Positions 1-7,527 of a stretch of 64,000 bases of DNA are shown here, one piece after another. Source of the DNA: Acherontichlamydia pituitae (GTDB lineage: Bacteria > Chlamydiota > Chlamydiia > Chlamydiales > Rhabdochlamydiaceae); contig JAHCAX010000009.1 in assembly GCA_019634675.1 (NCBI GenBank), forward strand, positions 14,201-78,200, read 5' to 3'. Below the pieces are notes generated by a model. That model saw nothing but the letters and a program-made list of their open reading frames with translations. It did no database searches and was not told the origin of the DNA. Made by a program: the position numbers and the translations under genes. Position 1 is the stretch's first letter. Each line of letters begins with the position of its first letter.

Positions 1-242
1 CGCCACGGCATGCAATACTCTCTGAACAATCCTGTCAGCGAAGACCAAAAAGTATTGGAAATATGAAGATACAGTTTGGGTTGGACCATAACCATCTCAT
101 TCGAATAGCCAAAGAAAGATATTGATATGCGATTGATTTCCTCACGATTTCCCATTAAAACATCATCATGTCCCCAAACGGAGCCAGGCTCCTGGGCGTA
201 TGTTCTGAATTGGGTAGTCGTTTCATCTCCATAGATTTTCAT
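1..242 (-). CDS. Possible partial protein-coding gene running off the window edge
   Basis: Reading leftward from an ATG at 242, the frame stays open for 80 codons to the window edge. The peptide begins MKIYGDETTTQFRTYA and continues through a segment rich in aromatic and aliphatic residues. A GGGGTG sequence lies a few bases upstream of the ATG and could serve as ribosome binding site. I recognise no family. Only the N-terminal part is visible, so length and function cannot be judged. It lies on the same strand as the RloA/RloB operon, about 345 bases beyond the end of rloB, and could be a further gene of that accessory region. It could also be a chance open frame. Confidence 0.4.
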   Translation of the reverse strand, partial: MKIYGDETTTQFRTYAQEPGSVWGHDDVLMGNREEINRISISFFGYSNEMVMVQPKLYLHISNTFWSSLTGLFREYCMPW

Positions 243-587
243 AGGCACCCCATTAAAATTAGAAAAATTATAATACAGACAACGCCTTTAAATCAATACA
301 TTATCCAAACCTAACGATAATAATTAACAAACAAAACAAATTAATAAAATTAATTTTATTTCAATAATAACATATTAACAACGCAATAATTCGACAAATT
401 ATTGAAATCTTAGAAGTCTCGCTAGATTATTGTCTTCGCATACAGGAATGTACATATTTCGGCACTTGATGAAGACCAGGAAAGGAACCTTACAGTGAAC
501 TCATTGCCAGCTTAGTCTTGAAAAGCAACGATTATGCTCAAAAAGTGGCTTAGCTAATGTTTTATAAGAAAGTTATATGAAATTCGC
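243..587. other. AT-rich intergenic region, no gene seen
   Basis: This 345-base stretch lies between the end of the RloB gene and the start of the partial leftward frame. It is strongly AT-rich around 270-400. No convincing coding frame, tRNA or terminator hairpin was seen. It contains the left copy of the 13-bp inverted repeat at 545-557, and may carry the promoter for the leftward partial gene. Confidence 0.5.
545..557 (+). repeat. Left inverted repeat flanking the RloA/RloB operon
   Basis: The 13-base sequence GTGGCTTAGCTAA is present here, and its exact reverse complement is at 2596-2608. The pair brackets the two defence genes closely, 30 bases past the end of rloB and about 100 bases upstream of rloA. 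The core TTAGCTAA is itself an 8-base palindrome. No transposase lies between the copies. Confidence 0.6.
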
Positions 588-1229
588 TTATTCGGATGGG
601 ATAAATTGCTCTAAGTATTCGATCAATTCATACATGTTGGTATAAGGGTCGACTTTTGGATTATTCCCTTGCTGTTTCAAAAGTTTTTTCACATTTGATT
701 TAGCTTCTTCTCTTTTGAAATCAATTTTTTCAAAAAGATCCGGATCATTTTTCCTGTAATCTATGTGGCGCTGTAAAAAATCCTCTACATTTTTGCATGT
801 TCCAAATGCCGTGATGTGTAACTTAAAATGGCTAATTATCCACACCTCGAAACAAGGGTTAGAAGCAATCCAATAGATAGGCATTGAGGGGCTCGCGTTC
901 CGAAGCCGATCGATTTCTTCCTGTGTAGTTAAATAAGTTGAATGTCGATCTTTATCAAATACACAATATAACCGATCATAATCGCTATCTTTGGAATAGG
1001 ATTCTTTTGCAAAATCTAAGAGATTTTTTGGGGCAGTCCCGCCAGGATCTTTAGGAATCTCAATCGTTATTCCACTTAATCTTAAATTTTTACGAAAAGC
1101 ATTAAAATATGCCTGTTCAGTTTTTCCTTCGCAAACAATCAAGACCCGTATGCGCGATTGAGTTCCATGCTTGCGCTGAAAAGATCGAAGATTCCTAGCT
1201 AAAATTTTGGGATGTACTTTTCGAGGCAT
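588..1229 (-). CDS. rloB: RloB-family TOPRIM-like anti-phage protein
   Basis: This 213-residue protein matches the RloB family, the small partner of an ATPase in RloA/RloB (AbiL-type) abortive-infection modules. The N-terminus is basic. IVCEGKTEQAYF near residue 31 supplies the conserved EGxTE signature, CVFDKDRH near residue 90 gives the acidic TOPRIM-like motif, and SNPCFEVWIISHF near residue 123 is the other family hallmark. Length is normal for the family. The start is the ATG at 1229, five bases after the stop codon of the upstream ATPase gene, so the two are very likely co-transcribed and coupled. In known systems the ATPase restrains or activates a nuclease-like partner after phage sensing; the same role here is inferred. 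Confidence 0.85.
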   Translation of the reverse strand: MPRKVHPKILARNLRSFQRKHGTQSRIRVLIVCEGKTEQAYFNAFRKNLRLSGITIEIPKDPGGTAPKNLLDFAKESYSKDSDYDRLYCVFDKDRHSTYLTTQEEIDRLRNASPSMPIYWIASNPCFEVWIISHFKLHITAFGTCKNVEDFLQRHIDYRKNDPDLFEKIDFKREEAKSNVKKLLKQQGNNPKVDPYTNMYELIEYLEQFIPSE

Positions 1230-1234
1230 AGCGC

Positions 1235-2497
1235 TTATATATTTAAAGGTCCAACAAATGGAAGTGCTCCATACCGACCTTTCAAATATCCTTTTTCTAA
1301 AGCCTCATCTTTTCGAGGACTAAAATCTAATAAAGAATAAAGATGGCTTGAACTATTTTGATCTTTTTCGATAAACCAAACCTGATCTCTTCGAAAAATG
1401 TTATCATCTAGCAAAGATGTATCATGCGTCGTTAGTAGCAATTGAGCATTAAATTTATTAATATCATTATCATGAAAAAGGCTAACTAAGAAACGGACTA
1501 TTAGTGGATGAAGGCTGTTATCCATTTCATCAAATACCAAAGTAGCGCCCTCTCCGAGAGCTTTTAGCCAGCCACCAGCCTGAACAAATAGCTTTATTGT
1601 ACCAGCGGACTCTTCTTCAAGATTTAATGGCACAAATTCTTTTGAGTCTGTCATTTTATGCCAAGCTAAAACGCGAAAATGTTTTGGTAAAGGTATATGC
1701 GATTGCCTAACCTCTAATCCAGATGATTGAGAAAAGAAAGGCTGTAAAACTTCTTCTTCTTTTAACTCAAACCTCTCAATGCTAATATCCGCAGCCTTCA
1801 TAAATCGAATTAATTTTTCCATTCCTTCTTTATGTTGAAACAATTCGAAAGTAAGCGCTGGATTTAAAGCAACATTACCAACAACAACTATGAATTTTGC
1901 AGATAACCAGTGAAACACTGGTTTGAGCTGCTCACTATTCAACTGTACGGCTGTTGAGAGAAAGAGAGTATTAGACCTTGTTGAGGATTTCCAGAGATTT
2001 TTCTCTCCTTTAAATTTACTTCCAAAAGACCATTGATATTCATTTGCTGATTCGTCAAATATTCTTTCAAACCATTGTTGACTTTTCCCATGAGGATATG
2101 CCAATAACCACTCTCTGACTACTCGAACTTCATTTACAGAAAAACCATATTGATATCGGATGTTGTCTTGAAGGAAAATAATTTCAAACTCACTAGGACA
2201 GTTTCTATGAGTTTTATCAAACTTAAAGGGAATGACTGGAATTTTCTGACCTTCTTGAGTAGTGGTTGCAGAGTTAGCAATAAACCATTGCATGAAGTGA
2301 AAAGCTTTCAAAAAATTACTTTTCCCTGCCCCATTGGGACCATAGATGACTACAGAACGAAGCAACCGAGGGCAATTTGGCTGATTTGGATCAAAAGTGT
2401 TGCTATTCAGAGACTCGCTGCCTGATCCTGCCGCTAAGCTTAAGGTCTGCTTTTCCCGTATGGATTGGAAATTGGTGACACTAAATTCGATCAACAT
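1235..2497 (-). CDS. rloA: RloA-like AAA/ABC-type ATPase of anti-phage module
   Basis: This is an ABC-type, RecF/OLD-like ATPase of about 420 residues. The N-terminus MLIEFSVTNFQSIREKQTL is typical of AAA_15/AAA_21 ATPases. Walker A is YGPNGAGKSN near residue 54. Walker B is LVFDEMDNSLHP near residue 323, followed by the H-loop TTHDTSLL. There is no C-terminal TOPRIM domain, so it is not an OLD nuclease; the TOPRIM-like function is supplied by the next gene. Start choice: the frame can begin at a TTG at 2503, but the ATG at 2497 aligns with family N-termini and has an AGGG upstream. The gene is first in a two-gene operon with rloB. Its base composition is more AT-rich than the backbone to the right, which suggests acquisition by transfer. 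Confidence 0.85.
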   Translation of the reverse strand: MLIEFSVTNFQSIREKQTLSLAAGSGSESLNSNTFDPNQPNCPRLLRSVVIYGPNGAGKSNFLKAFHFMQWFIANSATTTQEGQKIPVIPFKFDKTHRNCPSEFEIIFLQDNIRYQYGFSVNEVRVVREWLLAYPHGKSQQWFERIFDESANEYQWSFGSKFKGEKNLWKSSTRSNTLFLSTAVQLNSEQLKPVFHWLSAKFIVVVGNVALNPALTFELFQHKEGMEKLIRFMKAADISIERFELKEEEVLQPFFSQSSGLEVRQSHIPLPKHFRVLAWHKMTDSKEFVPLNLEEESAGTIKLFVQAGGWLKALGEGATLVFDEMDNSLHPLIVRFLVSLFHDNDINKFNAQLLLTTHDTSLLDDNIFRRDQVWFIEKDQNSSSHLYSLLDFSPRKDEALEKGYLKGRYGALPFVGPLNI

Positions 2498-2503
2498 TTG
2501 CAA

Positions 2504-2802
2504 ATTGCCCTATAAATTGAATCTCAACCTCATTTTCGCGGAAAATTCACAAAATTGCAAACAAAATGATTTTTCCTACAAATCTTGACTGACTTTTAGC
2601 TAAGCCACACCCCTAATCTCTCTCCAAAATCAGTATACAAAATTTTTTAGAAATCTCGCCCCTTGCCAATTGAATTATTTTTTAGGAACTCGTTTGACCG
2701 CAAATTTTTAGAAATATAAGATAAGTTTTCCAGTTAATTGGAAGTTTTGATGCTGGTCCCCTAGCTTTAAACTTTAACCTCTTTTTAAAGGAGGTGATTC
2801 CT
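2504..2802. other. AT-rich region upstream of rloA
   Basis: No gene longer than the 47-codon ORF at its right end was found. The region must hold the leftward promoter for rloA-rloB, but no clear -35/-10 pair stands out among the AT-rich tracts. It contains the right copy of the inverted repeat at 2596-2608. Confidence 0.4.
2596..2608 (-). repeat. Right inverted repeat flanking the RloA/RloB operon
   Basis: TTAGCTAAGCCAC is the exact reverse complement of the 13-base sequence at 545-557. It lies just upstream of the rloA start. See the left copy for discussion. Confidence 0.6.
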
Positions 2803-2946
2803 ATGACTGATACGATTGCGACTGTCTATGTTATGTTGCTCTTACTATCAATAATGACAGATATTAACATGGGGACCATATCGAGCTTAAAACTACTCAG
2901 CACTCAATCGAGCATTACTTTTATCACTCTAACTAACCCTTCTTAA
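2803..2946 (+). CDS. Small hydrophobic peptide ORF with very strong ribosome binding site
   Basis: A 47-codon frame starts at an ATG preceded by AAAGGAGGTGATTCCT (2788-2802 region), an almost exact complement of the 16S rRNA 3' end and by far the best Shine-Dalgarno noticed in this window. The peptide begins MTDTIATVYVMLLLLSIMTD, which could form one short membrane segment, and continues with a serine/threonine-rich tail. The frame runs 14 bases into the convergent AbiEi-like gene. Strong translation of a tiny membrane peptide beside defence genes recalls type I toxins and holin-like toxins, but no family match is certain. It may also be a non-functional relic that retains its ribosome binding site. 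Confidence 0.45.
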   Translation: MTDTIATVYVMLLLLSIMTDINMGTISSLKLLSTQSSITFITLTNPS

Positions 2947-3652
2947 TGCGTTTTAGCTTAGGAATACATTGCATCATAGATTCTGCTTGTTCTCGCCCAC
3001 GCAAAGGGAAATGGTAAAGGTCAAGGAAAGTTAAAAGAACCGGACAAGTTCTTATGTCTTTACTTGAGCTCATTTCGAGACTAAGCAAGCTCTCGTAGTA
3101 AGGTTCAATAAGCAAGACTTCACATCCTCTTTCTTGAGGCTCTAGTTGCAGAGCTTCTTCGAGTTTTGATCTGTCAGTTGGGTCGAGCACGTGTAATTCG
3201 AGAGTGTTCAAATTGGTATTTTTATAACCGTGAGATTCGGCTGCAGAATGAAGAGCCAATGACACCTTTTGACTTAACTTTGATTTCTTTAACGCATCAA
3301 GAAGTTCTACTTTTTCAGACAAACCGGAACGATAAGTCCTCATCTTACATTTTTTCACAATGCTATACTTTTCTAACCAGCTTGTGAGAAGGAAGCTTGG
3401 CTTTTTAAAGAAAAACTTTTTGGCAGTTCTTACCCCTTCGGTCTTGAGAATGCCATTGGATATCAAGACTCCAAAAACCCTCTGGACTAGACCTGCGCTC
3501 ACTTCTTTATCCTTGGCTACCTCTCTTAATGAGAATCCATCTTTTTCTATTCCAACTCTTAAAAGCCAATCCAGAATGAGGGATGATTTATCCGCATAGA
3601 TATTGCCTTCTACAAAGGTTGCGGCCGATCTCACTAAAAACTGACCTTTCAT
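2933..3652 (-). CDS. AbiEi-type antitoxin / winged-helix regulator (orphan)
   Basis: This 239-residue protein resembles the antitoxin of type IV AbiE toxin-antitoxin systems. An N-terminal winged helix is visible at about residues 35-75 (SLREVAKDKEVSAGLVQRV). It is followed by the linker SWLEKYSIVKK, and the C-terminal antitoxin domain ends with the family-typical pattern LLTFLDLYHFPLRGREQAE near residue 210. The start is the ATG at 3652, preceded by a strong AGGAGG. The usual AbiEii nucleotidyltransferase toxin is not encoded next to it, so it is an orphan antitoxin, a solitary regulator, or a remnant. An ACTGTTCA-based operator lies directly upstream, consistent with autorepression. Neighbouring RloA/RloB genes and an att-like site suggest a defence island. 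Confidence 0.7.
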   Translation of the reverse strand: MKGQFLVRSAATFVEGNIYADKSSLILDWLLRVGIEKDGFSLREVAKDKEVSAGLVQRVFGVLISNGILKTEGVRTAKKFFFKKPSFLLTSWLEKYSIVKKCKMRTYRSGLSEKVELLDALKKSKLSQKVSLALHSAAESHGYKNTNLNTLELHVLDPTDRSKLEEALQLEPQERGCEVLLIEPYYESLLSLEMSSSKDIRTCPVLLTFLDLYHFPLRGREQAESMMQCIPKLKRIKKG

Positions 3653-3668
3653 TAGATCCTCCTACTCT

Positions 3669-3709
3669 ACTGTTCACTAACTTGCACTGTTCAATAAAAA
3701 TTGAACAGT
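3669..3709. promoter_or_regulatory. Palindromic operator upstream of the AbiEi-like gene
   Basis: ACTGTTCAAT at 3686-3695 and ATTGAACAGT at 3700-3709 form a perfect 10-base inverted repeat with an AAAA spacer. A third half-site, ACTGTTCA, lies at 3669-3676, 17 bases from the second. The array sits 17-57 bases upstream of the ATG at 3652. AbiEi antitoxins are known to bind inverted repeats in their own promoters, so this is a good candidate autoregulatory operator. Confidence 0.6.
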
Positions 3710-4170
3710 TAAAAGTGATGATCAACCGAGCTAATTTACATCTATATTTTTCAAAAGAGATAAGTAGAGAAGATTAGGTTTCCGTGGACCATTTGTGGAC
3801 CACTGGCGTGCAAAAAAGTGCGATAAATGACGATAATTCGCGATGGATGGAAAGAAGGGATTTCCGCTATGATTTTGGGAAGTTAGCTGCTGGGAAGAGG
3901 TGTTGGTGCTACGGACTCATAATCCGCTGGTCAAAGCTTACTAACATCATTGATGTTTGCTAAGTTCTTTGGCCAATACCTAGTAGCTCCTAAAACAGAC
4001 CTCTTAGCACCCAAGATTAAGATCTCTAAATATCCCTCCCTTCATAAAGAAACTGTCTTAAAGCAGCAAATTCAATAATTTTCTTTACTATTGTCTCATC
4101 AAACCCCTTGAATATAAGTGAGGGATCGATCAGAATTGCTCCTTTTGATCGAATCAATTCAAGGATAGTT
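3710..4170. other. Intergenic remnant region with attachment-site-like features
   Basis: No intact gene is seen between the AbiEi-like gene and efp. The region holds two direct GTGGACCA repeats (3784-3791 and 3795-3802), short repeats of the form GCGATAA/CGATAATTCGCG near 3820-3845, and a tRNA anticodon-arm-like segment at 3901-3932. On the minus strand a short coding-like tail ends at a TAG at 4026-4028. Together these look like the scar of an integration event at a tRNA gene, separating the AT-rich defence strip from the efp backbone. The efp promoter must lie here but was not identified. Confidence 0.45.
3901..3932 (+). pseudogene. tRNA fragment (CAT anticodon arm), possible att core
   Basis: CGGA-CTCATAA-TCCG reads as an anticodon stem and 7-base loop with the typical CT-CAT-AA arrangement, followed by CTGGTC as in a variable loop. 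No T arm, acceptor stem or CCA end follows; the sequence continues as unrelated AT-rich DNA. It is therefore a truncated tRNA-like piece rather than a gene. Such pieces are left when an element integrates at a tRNA, with the anticodon arm as crossover region. Confidence 0.5.
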
Positions 4171-4737
4171 ATGCCTCAAGTCAGTACTGGAGACCTCAGA
4201 AGCGGATTTAAAGTCGAAGTGGAAGGAGAGCCTTACAACGTGGTTAGCAACGAGTTTGTCAAACCCGGCAAAGGCCAACCATTCAACCGCATTAAGCTCA
4301 AACACCTGAAGACTGGCCGCGTCACTGAAAAAACTTTCAAGTCGGGTGAAAAGGTCGACATCGCCGATGTCGAAGAGAACAAGATGCGGATGCTTTACAA
4401 AGAAGGCGATGGCGTCGTCTTCATGGACGACAACAGCTTCGAGCAGATCTCCATTCCCCTCTCTCTGATCGGGGATAAAGAGCAATGGCTGATGGAAGAG
4501 GTCCTCTACGATGTCGTTTTCTACAAAGGCCAGCCGATCGACATCAACCCTCCGACATTCATGGAGATGAAGATCGCAGAGACTGCTCCTGGAGTCCGCG
4601 GAGATACATCTTCAGGACGCGTTTTGAAGCCTGCGATCACTGAAAGCGGCGCTAAAGTGCAAGTTCCTATCTTCATCGAAGAGGGTGAAAAAATCAAAGT
4701 TGACACGCGCACCGGTGAATACGTCTCTAGAGTCTAA
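4171..4737 (+). CDS. efp: Translation elongation factor P
   Basis: This is a 188-residue EF-P, the ribosome-binding factor that relieves stalling at polyproline stretches. The start at the ATG at 4171 (MPQVSTGDLRSG) matches the family; an in-frame ATG 63 bases earlier would add a non-homologous extension. KOW-like domain I is followed by two OB-fold domains. The modification site is the lysine in KPGKGQPF near residue 34, the position beta-lysylated in EpmA-type bacteria. The next gene encodes an EpmA-like ligase, which supports this modification here. The C-terminus VDTRTGEYVSRV is typical. It probably forms an operon with the ligase gene, whose frame may start inside efp. Confidence 0.96.
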   Translation: MPQVSTGDLRSGFKVEVEGEPYNVVSNEFVKPGKGQPFNRIKLKHLKTGRVTEKTFKSGEKVDIADVEENKMRMLYKEGDGVVFMDDNSFEQISIPLSLIGDKEQWLMEEVLYDVVFYKGQPIDINPPTFMEMKIAETAPGVRGDTSSGRVLKPAITESGAKVQVPIFIEEGEKIKVDTRTGEYVSRV

Positions 4738-5671
4738 GATTTCTATTTTGAAAGACCGGGCCGCTCTTTTAGGGAAGGCCCGCGTTTTTTTTTCAGAACG
4801 GGGCGTCCTCGAAGTTGACTGTCCCGCCCTTTCCCATGCCTCCCCGATCGACCTGCATATCGATGTGATGACTGTCTCTGTGAACGAATCGGAAACAGGA
4901 TATTTGCATACTTCTCCTGAATATGGGATGAAGCGGCTGCTTGCTTTAGGAATCAGCGATATTTATCAGATCAGCCATGTTTATCGAGCTGCAGAGTTCG
5001 GGCCGCTGCACAACCCTGAGTTTACCATGGCGGAATGGTACAGGATCGGCATGACCTTCCCTGAGCTGATGGAAGAGACGCTTGCCTTCATCCGTCTTTT
5101 TTTAGGAGAGATGTCCTCCAGCTATCTCCGTTACCGAGATGCCCTCATCCACTATGCCGGTATCGACTATGTCGATGCCTCATGCAGCGAATTATTGGCC
5201 TGCGCCGAAAAGCATAAGCTCGGCCTGCCCAAAGATGCCGATACATGGGACAAGGACACGCTGCTCCAGCTCCTCGTCAGCTTTTTAGTCGAGCCCCATT
5301 TGGGAAAAGACCGGCTGGACGTCCTCTATGATTTTCCTGCAACGCAGGCGGCCCTTGCCAGGACCAAGGATCTGGAAAAGGAACAGGTTGCTATGCGTTT
5401 TGAAGTCTATTTCAGAGGGATCGAGCTCGCCAATGGCTACCATGAGCTGACCGATCCGGTAGAACAGAGGAAACGGCTCGAACAGTCGGTCCAAGCCCGG
5501 ATCGCTGCAGGCAAAGACCCGTTGAAGATCGATGAGCACTTCCTTAATGCATTAGAAACAGGGATCCCCGACTGCTGCGGCGTCGCCGTCGGCTTCGATA
5601 GGCTCATGCTCTTGCGCCACAACAAAGAAAACTTGCGCGACGTCCTCCCCTTCACTTGGGAAAACGCTTAA
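4685..5671 (+). CDS. epmA: EF-P beta-lysine ligase (EpmA/GenX), lysyl-tRNA synthetase paralogue
   Basis: The protein is a class II lysyl-tRNA synthetase catalytic core without the anticodon-binding domain, as in EpmA/PoxA/GenX, which attaches (R)-beta-lysine to the EF-P lysine. Motif 2 is visible as QISHVYRAAEFGPLHNPEFTM near residue 100, then LANGYHELTD near residue 253, and motif 3 as GVAVGFDRLMLL near residue 298. The length of about 310-328 residues fits the family. Start is uncertain: a GTG at 4685 gives 328 residues but overlaps efp by 53 bases, while a TTG at 4748 lies just after the efp stop. There is no good ribosome binding site for the latter, so coupling to efp translation is likely. 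The lysine aminomutase EpmB is not in this window. Confidence 0.92.
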   Translation: MKKSKLTRAPVNTSLESKISILKDRAALLGKARVFFSERGVLEVDCPALSHASPIDLHIDVMTVSVNESETGYLHTSPEYGMKRLLALGISDIYQISHVYRAAEFGPLHNPEFTMAEWYRIGMTFPELMEETLAFIRLFLGEMSSSYLRYRDALIHYAGIDYVDASCSELLACAEKHKLGLPKDADTWDKDTLLQLLVSFLVEPHLGKDRLDVLYDFPATQAALARTKDLEKEQVAMRFEVYFRGIELANGYHELTDPVEQRKRLEQSVQARIAAGKDPLKIDEHFLNALETGIPDCCGVAVGFDRLMLLRHNKENLRDVLPFTWENA

Positions 5672-5681
5672 ATCCCTACTA

Positions 5682-7316
5682 TTACATCCAGCCTTGAACG
5701 ATCGGATAGCGCCTGCCCACGCGGAATGCCTTTTTGCTTACCCTGATGCCGGGAGCTCCCTGGCGACGTTTATACTCGGCGCGGTGGATCCTGCGCACAA
5801 GATCAATGACAAGCTCGACCGGAAGGTTGTGCTTGGAGGCGATCTCTTCTGGAGAGAGGTACTCCTCGACATACGATTGGAGGACTTTGTCGACGATCGC
5901 ATAGTCGGGAAGAGAATCGGAATCTTTTTGGCCAGGCTTAAGCTCTGCAGATGGAGGTTTGTCGATGGTCGATTGAGGGATGATCTCTTTATCCCGGTTG
6001 AGCCAGCGGCAAAGAGCGTAGACCTGCTGCTTGGTCACATCGGAGATCACAGAGAGTCCGCCGCACATGTCGCCGTAAAGGGTGCAATAGCCCATGCCCA
6101 TTTCGCTTTTGTTACCGGTGCTCATGACGATATGGCCAAACTTGTTCGAGACCGCCATTAAGATCGTGCCGCGGATGCGCGCTTGCATGTTCTCTTCGGT
6201 GATGTCGGCGCCTTTGCCTGTGAAATGGGGCTCGAGCAGACCGAGGAAGGCGTTAAAGGGCCCTTCAATGGGGATTTCCATCAGTTCGATCCCTAAATTC
6301 TTGGCGAGGATCTTTGCATCGTTAATACTCCCTTCCGAGCTGTAACGAGAGGGCATACTGATGGCGAGCACGTTCTCTTTGCCTAGAGCATCGACCGCGA
6401 TGCAGGCGACGAGGGCTGAATCGATCCCGCCCGAAAGGCCAAGGCATCCTTTTTTGAAACCCGACTTGTGGAAATAATCTCTGACCCCTAAGACCAATGC
6501 ATTGTAGAGGTCGCTGATCGGATCATAGGTGAATGGGCAAGGGCATGCTTCCGCTTCTAAATCGACGATCATCTCGTCTTCCTGGAAACCTTTGGCGATT
6601 TGGCGGAGGTTCCCCTCGGCATCGGCGCAAACGCTGTAGCCGTCGAACACGAGCTGGTCATTGGCTCCCACCTGAGCGCACAAGATGACAGGGCAATGCA
6701 GCGTCTTGGCGCATTTGATGCAGACTTTGACTCGGACATCGGGCTTTTGGAACTGATAGGGGGATGCGGAGAGGTTGAGGACCAGGTCAGGCTTAAGCGG
6801 CGCTAAATCGAGTACGGGGTCCCGCGCGTAGCGCGTGTAGCCGACATATCCGGCATGCTGCCAAATGTCCTCGCAGATCAGAATCCCGATCTTTTTTCCT
6901 TTCCACTCAAAAAGGCGGGTCTGCGTCCCCGGCTCGAAGTAGCGGCGTTCATCAAAGACATCATAGGTAGGAAGGAGGCGTTTGTCCTCATAGCCGATCA
7001 GGACTCCGTCCTGGATCACGGCTGCGCTGTTGAAGATCGGTTTTTCCCCTTGGGATGTATTGCGACGCACAAGGCCGACGACGACCATTAAGCGGGCAGA
7101 GGAGCGGATGATCATTTCCAAATAGCGCTGCTGGGCATCGATAAATGAGGGGTGGAGCAGGAGGTCCTCGGGAGGATATCCGCATAGGGTCAGCTCTGGA
7201 AACAGGATGATATCGGCCTCCCTTTCCCGGGCCCGTTCGATCGCTTGGATGATCTTCTGGGTGTTTCCTTCTAAATCCCCGACAATCGGGTTGAGCTGAG
7301 CCACAACGACGCGCAT
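5682..7316 (-). CDS. nadE: Glutamine-dependent NAD+ synthetase
   Basis: This 544-residue two-domain enzyme makes NAD+ from deamido-NAD+ using glutamine-derived ammonia. The N-terminal nitrilase-like glutaminase domain shows the Glu of FPELTLCGYPPEDLL, the Lys of YEDKRLLPTYDVFDE and the catalytic Cys of GILICEDIW. The C-terminal synthetase domain has the ATP-pyrophosphatase P-loop SGGIDSAL near residue 295, plus MSTGNKSEMGMGY and the PPSAELKPGQKDSDSLPDY segment. It ends 10 bases from the convergent epmA gene with no obvious terminator between them. The AT-rich 210 bases upstream should hold its promoter. Confidence 0.96.
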   Translation of the reverse strand: MRVVVAQLNPIVGDLEGNTQKIIQAIERAREREADIILFPELTLCGYPPEDLLLHPSFIDAQQRYLEMIIRSSARLMVVVGLVRRNTSQGEKPIFNSAAVIQDGVLIGYEDKRLLPTYDVFDERRYFEPGTQTRLFEWKGKKIGILICEDIWQHAGYVGYTRYARDPVLDLAPLKPDLVLNLSASPYQFQKPDVRVKVCIKCAKTLHCPVILCAQVGANDQLVFDGYSVCADAEGNLRQIAKGFQEDEMIVDLEAEACPCPFTYDPISDLYNALVLGVRDYFHKSGFKKGCLGLSGGIDSALVACIAVDALGKENVLAISMPSRYSSEGSINDAKILAKNLGIELMEIPIEGPFNAFLGLLEPHFTGKGADITEENMQARIRGTILMAVSNKFGHIVMSTGNKSEMGMGYCTLYGDMCGGLSVISDVTKQQVYALCRWLNRDKEIIPQSTIDKPPSAELKPGQKDSDSLPDYAIVDKVLQSYVEEYLSPEEIASKHNLPVELVIDLVRRIHRAEYKRRQGAPGIRVSKKAFRVGRRYPIVQGWM

Positions 7317-7527
7317 ATTAACCTCTTAGTTATCTCAAATATAACATAATTAAAAAATTATTTATCAATTAATCGCACAAAGCACTTAACGAAACTATAT
7401 AATAACACATTTTTAAGATTTTAAGAAAGAGGGGGCAAGCTTTACAGCGGGAAAGGCTCATACCAACATCATCTTGAAATTTTTATACGGGATGGGTAAG
7501 CTGTCTCGATAAATTTCTCAACACTTT

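Noticed and set aside
1235..2497. Reading the ATPase gene as an OLD-family nuclease or the AriA of a PARIS system
   Set aside because: There is no C-terminal TOPRIM domain, and the partner gene has RloB hallmarks rather than those of AriB/DUF4435.
3901..3960. Intact tRNA gene with CAT anticodon
   Set aside because: Only the anticodon arm and variable-loop-like bases are present; T arm and acceptor stem are missing.
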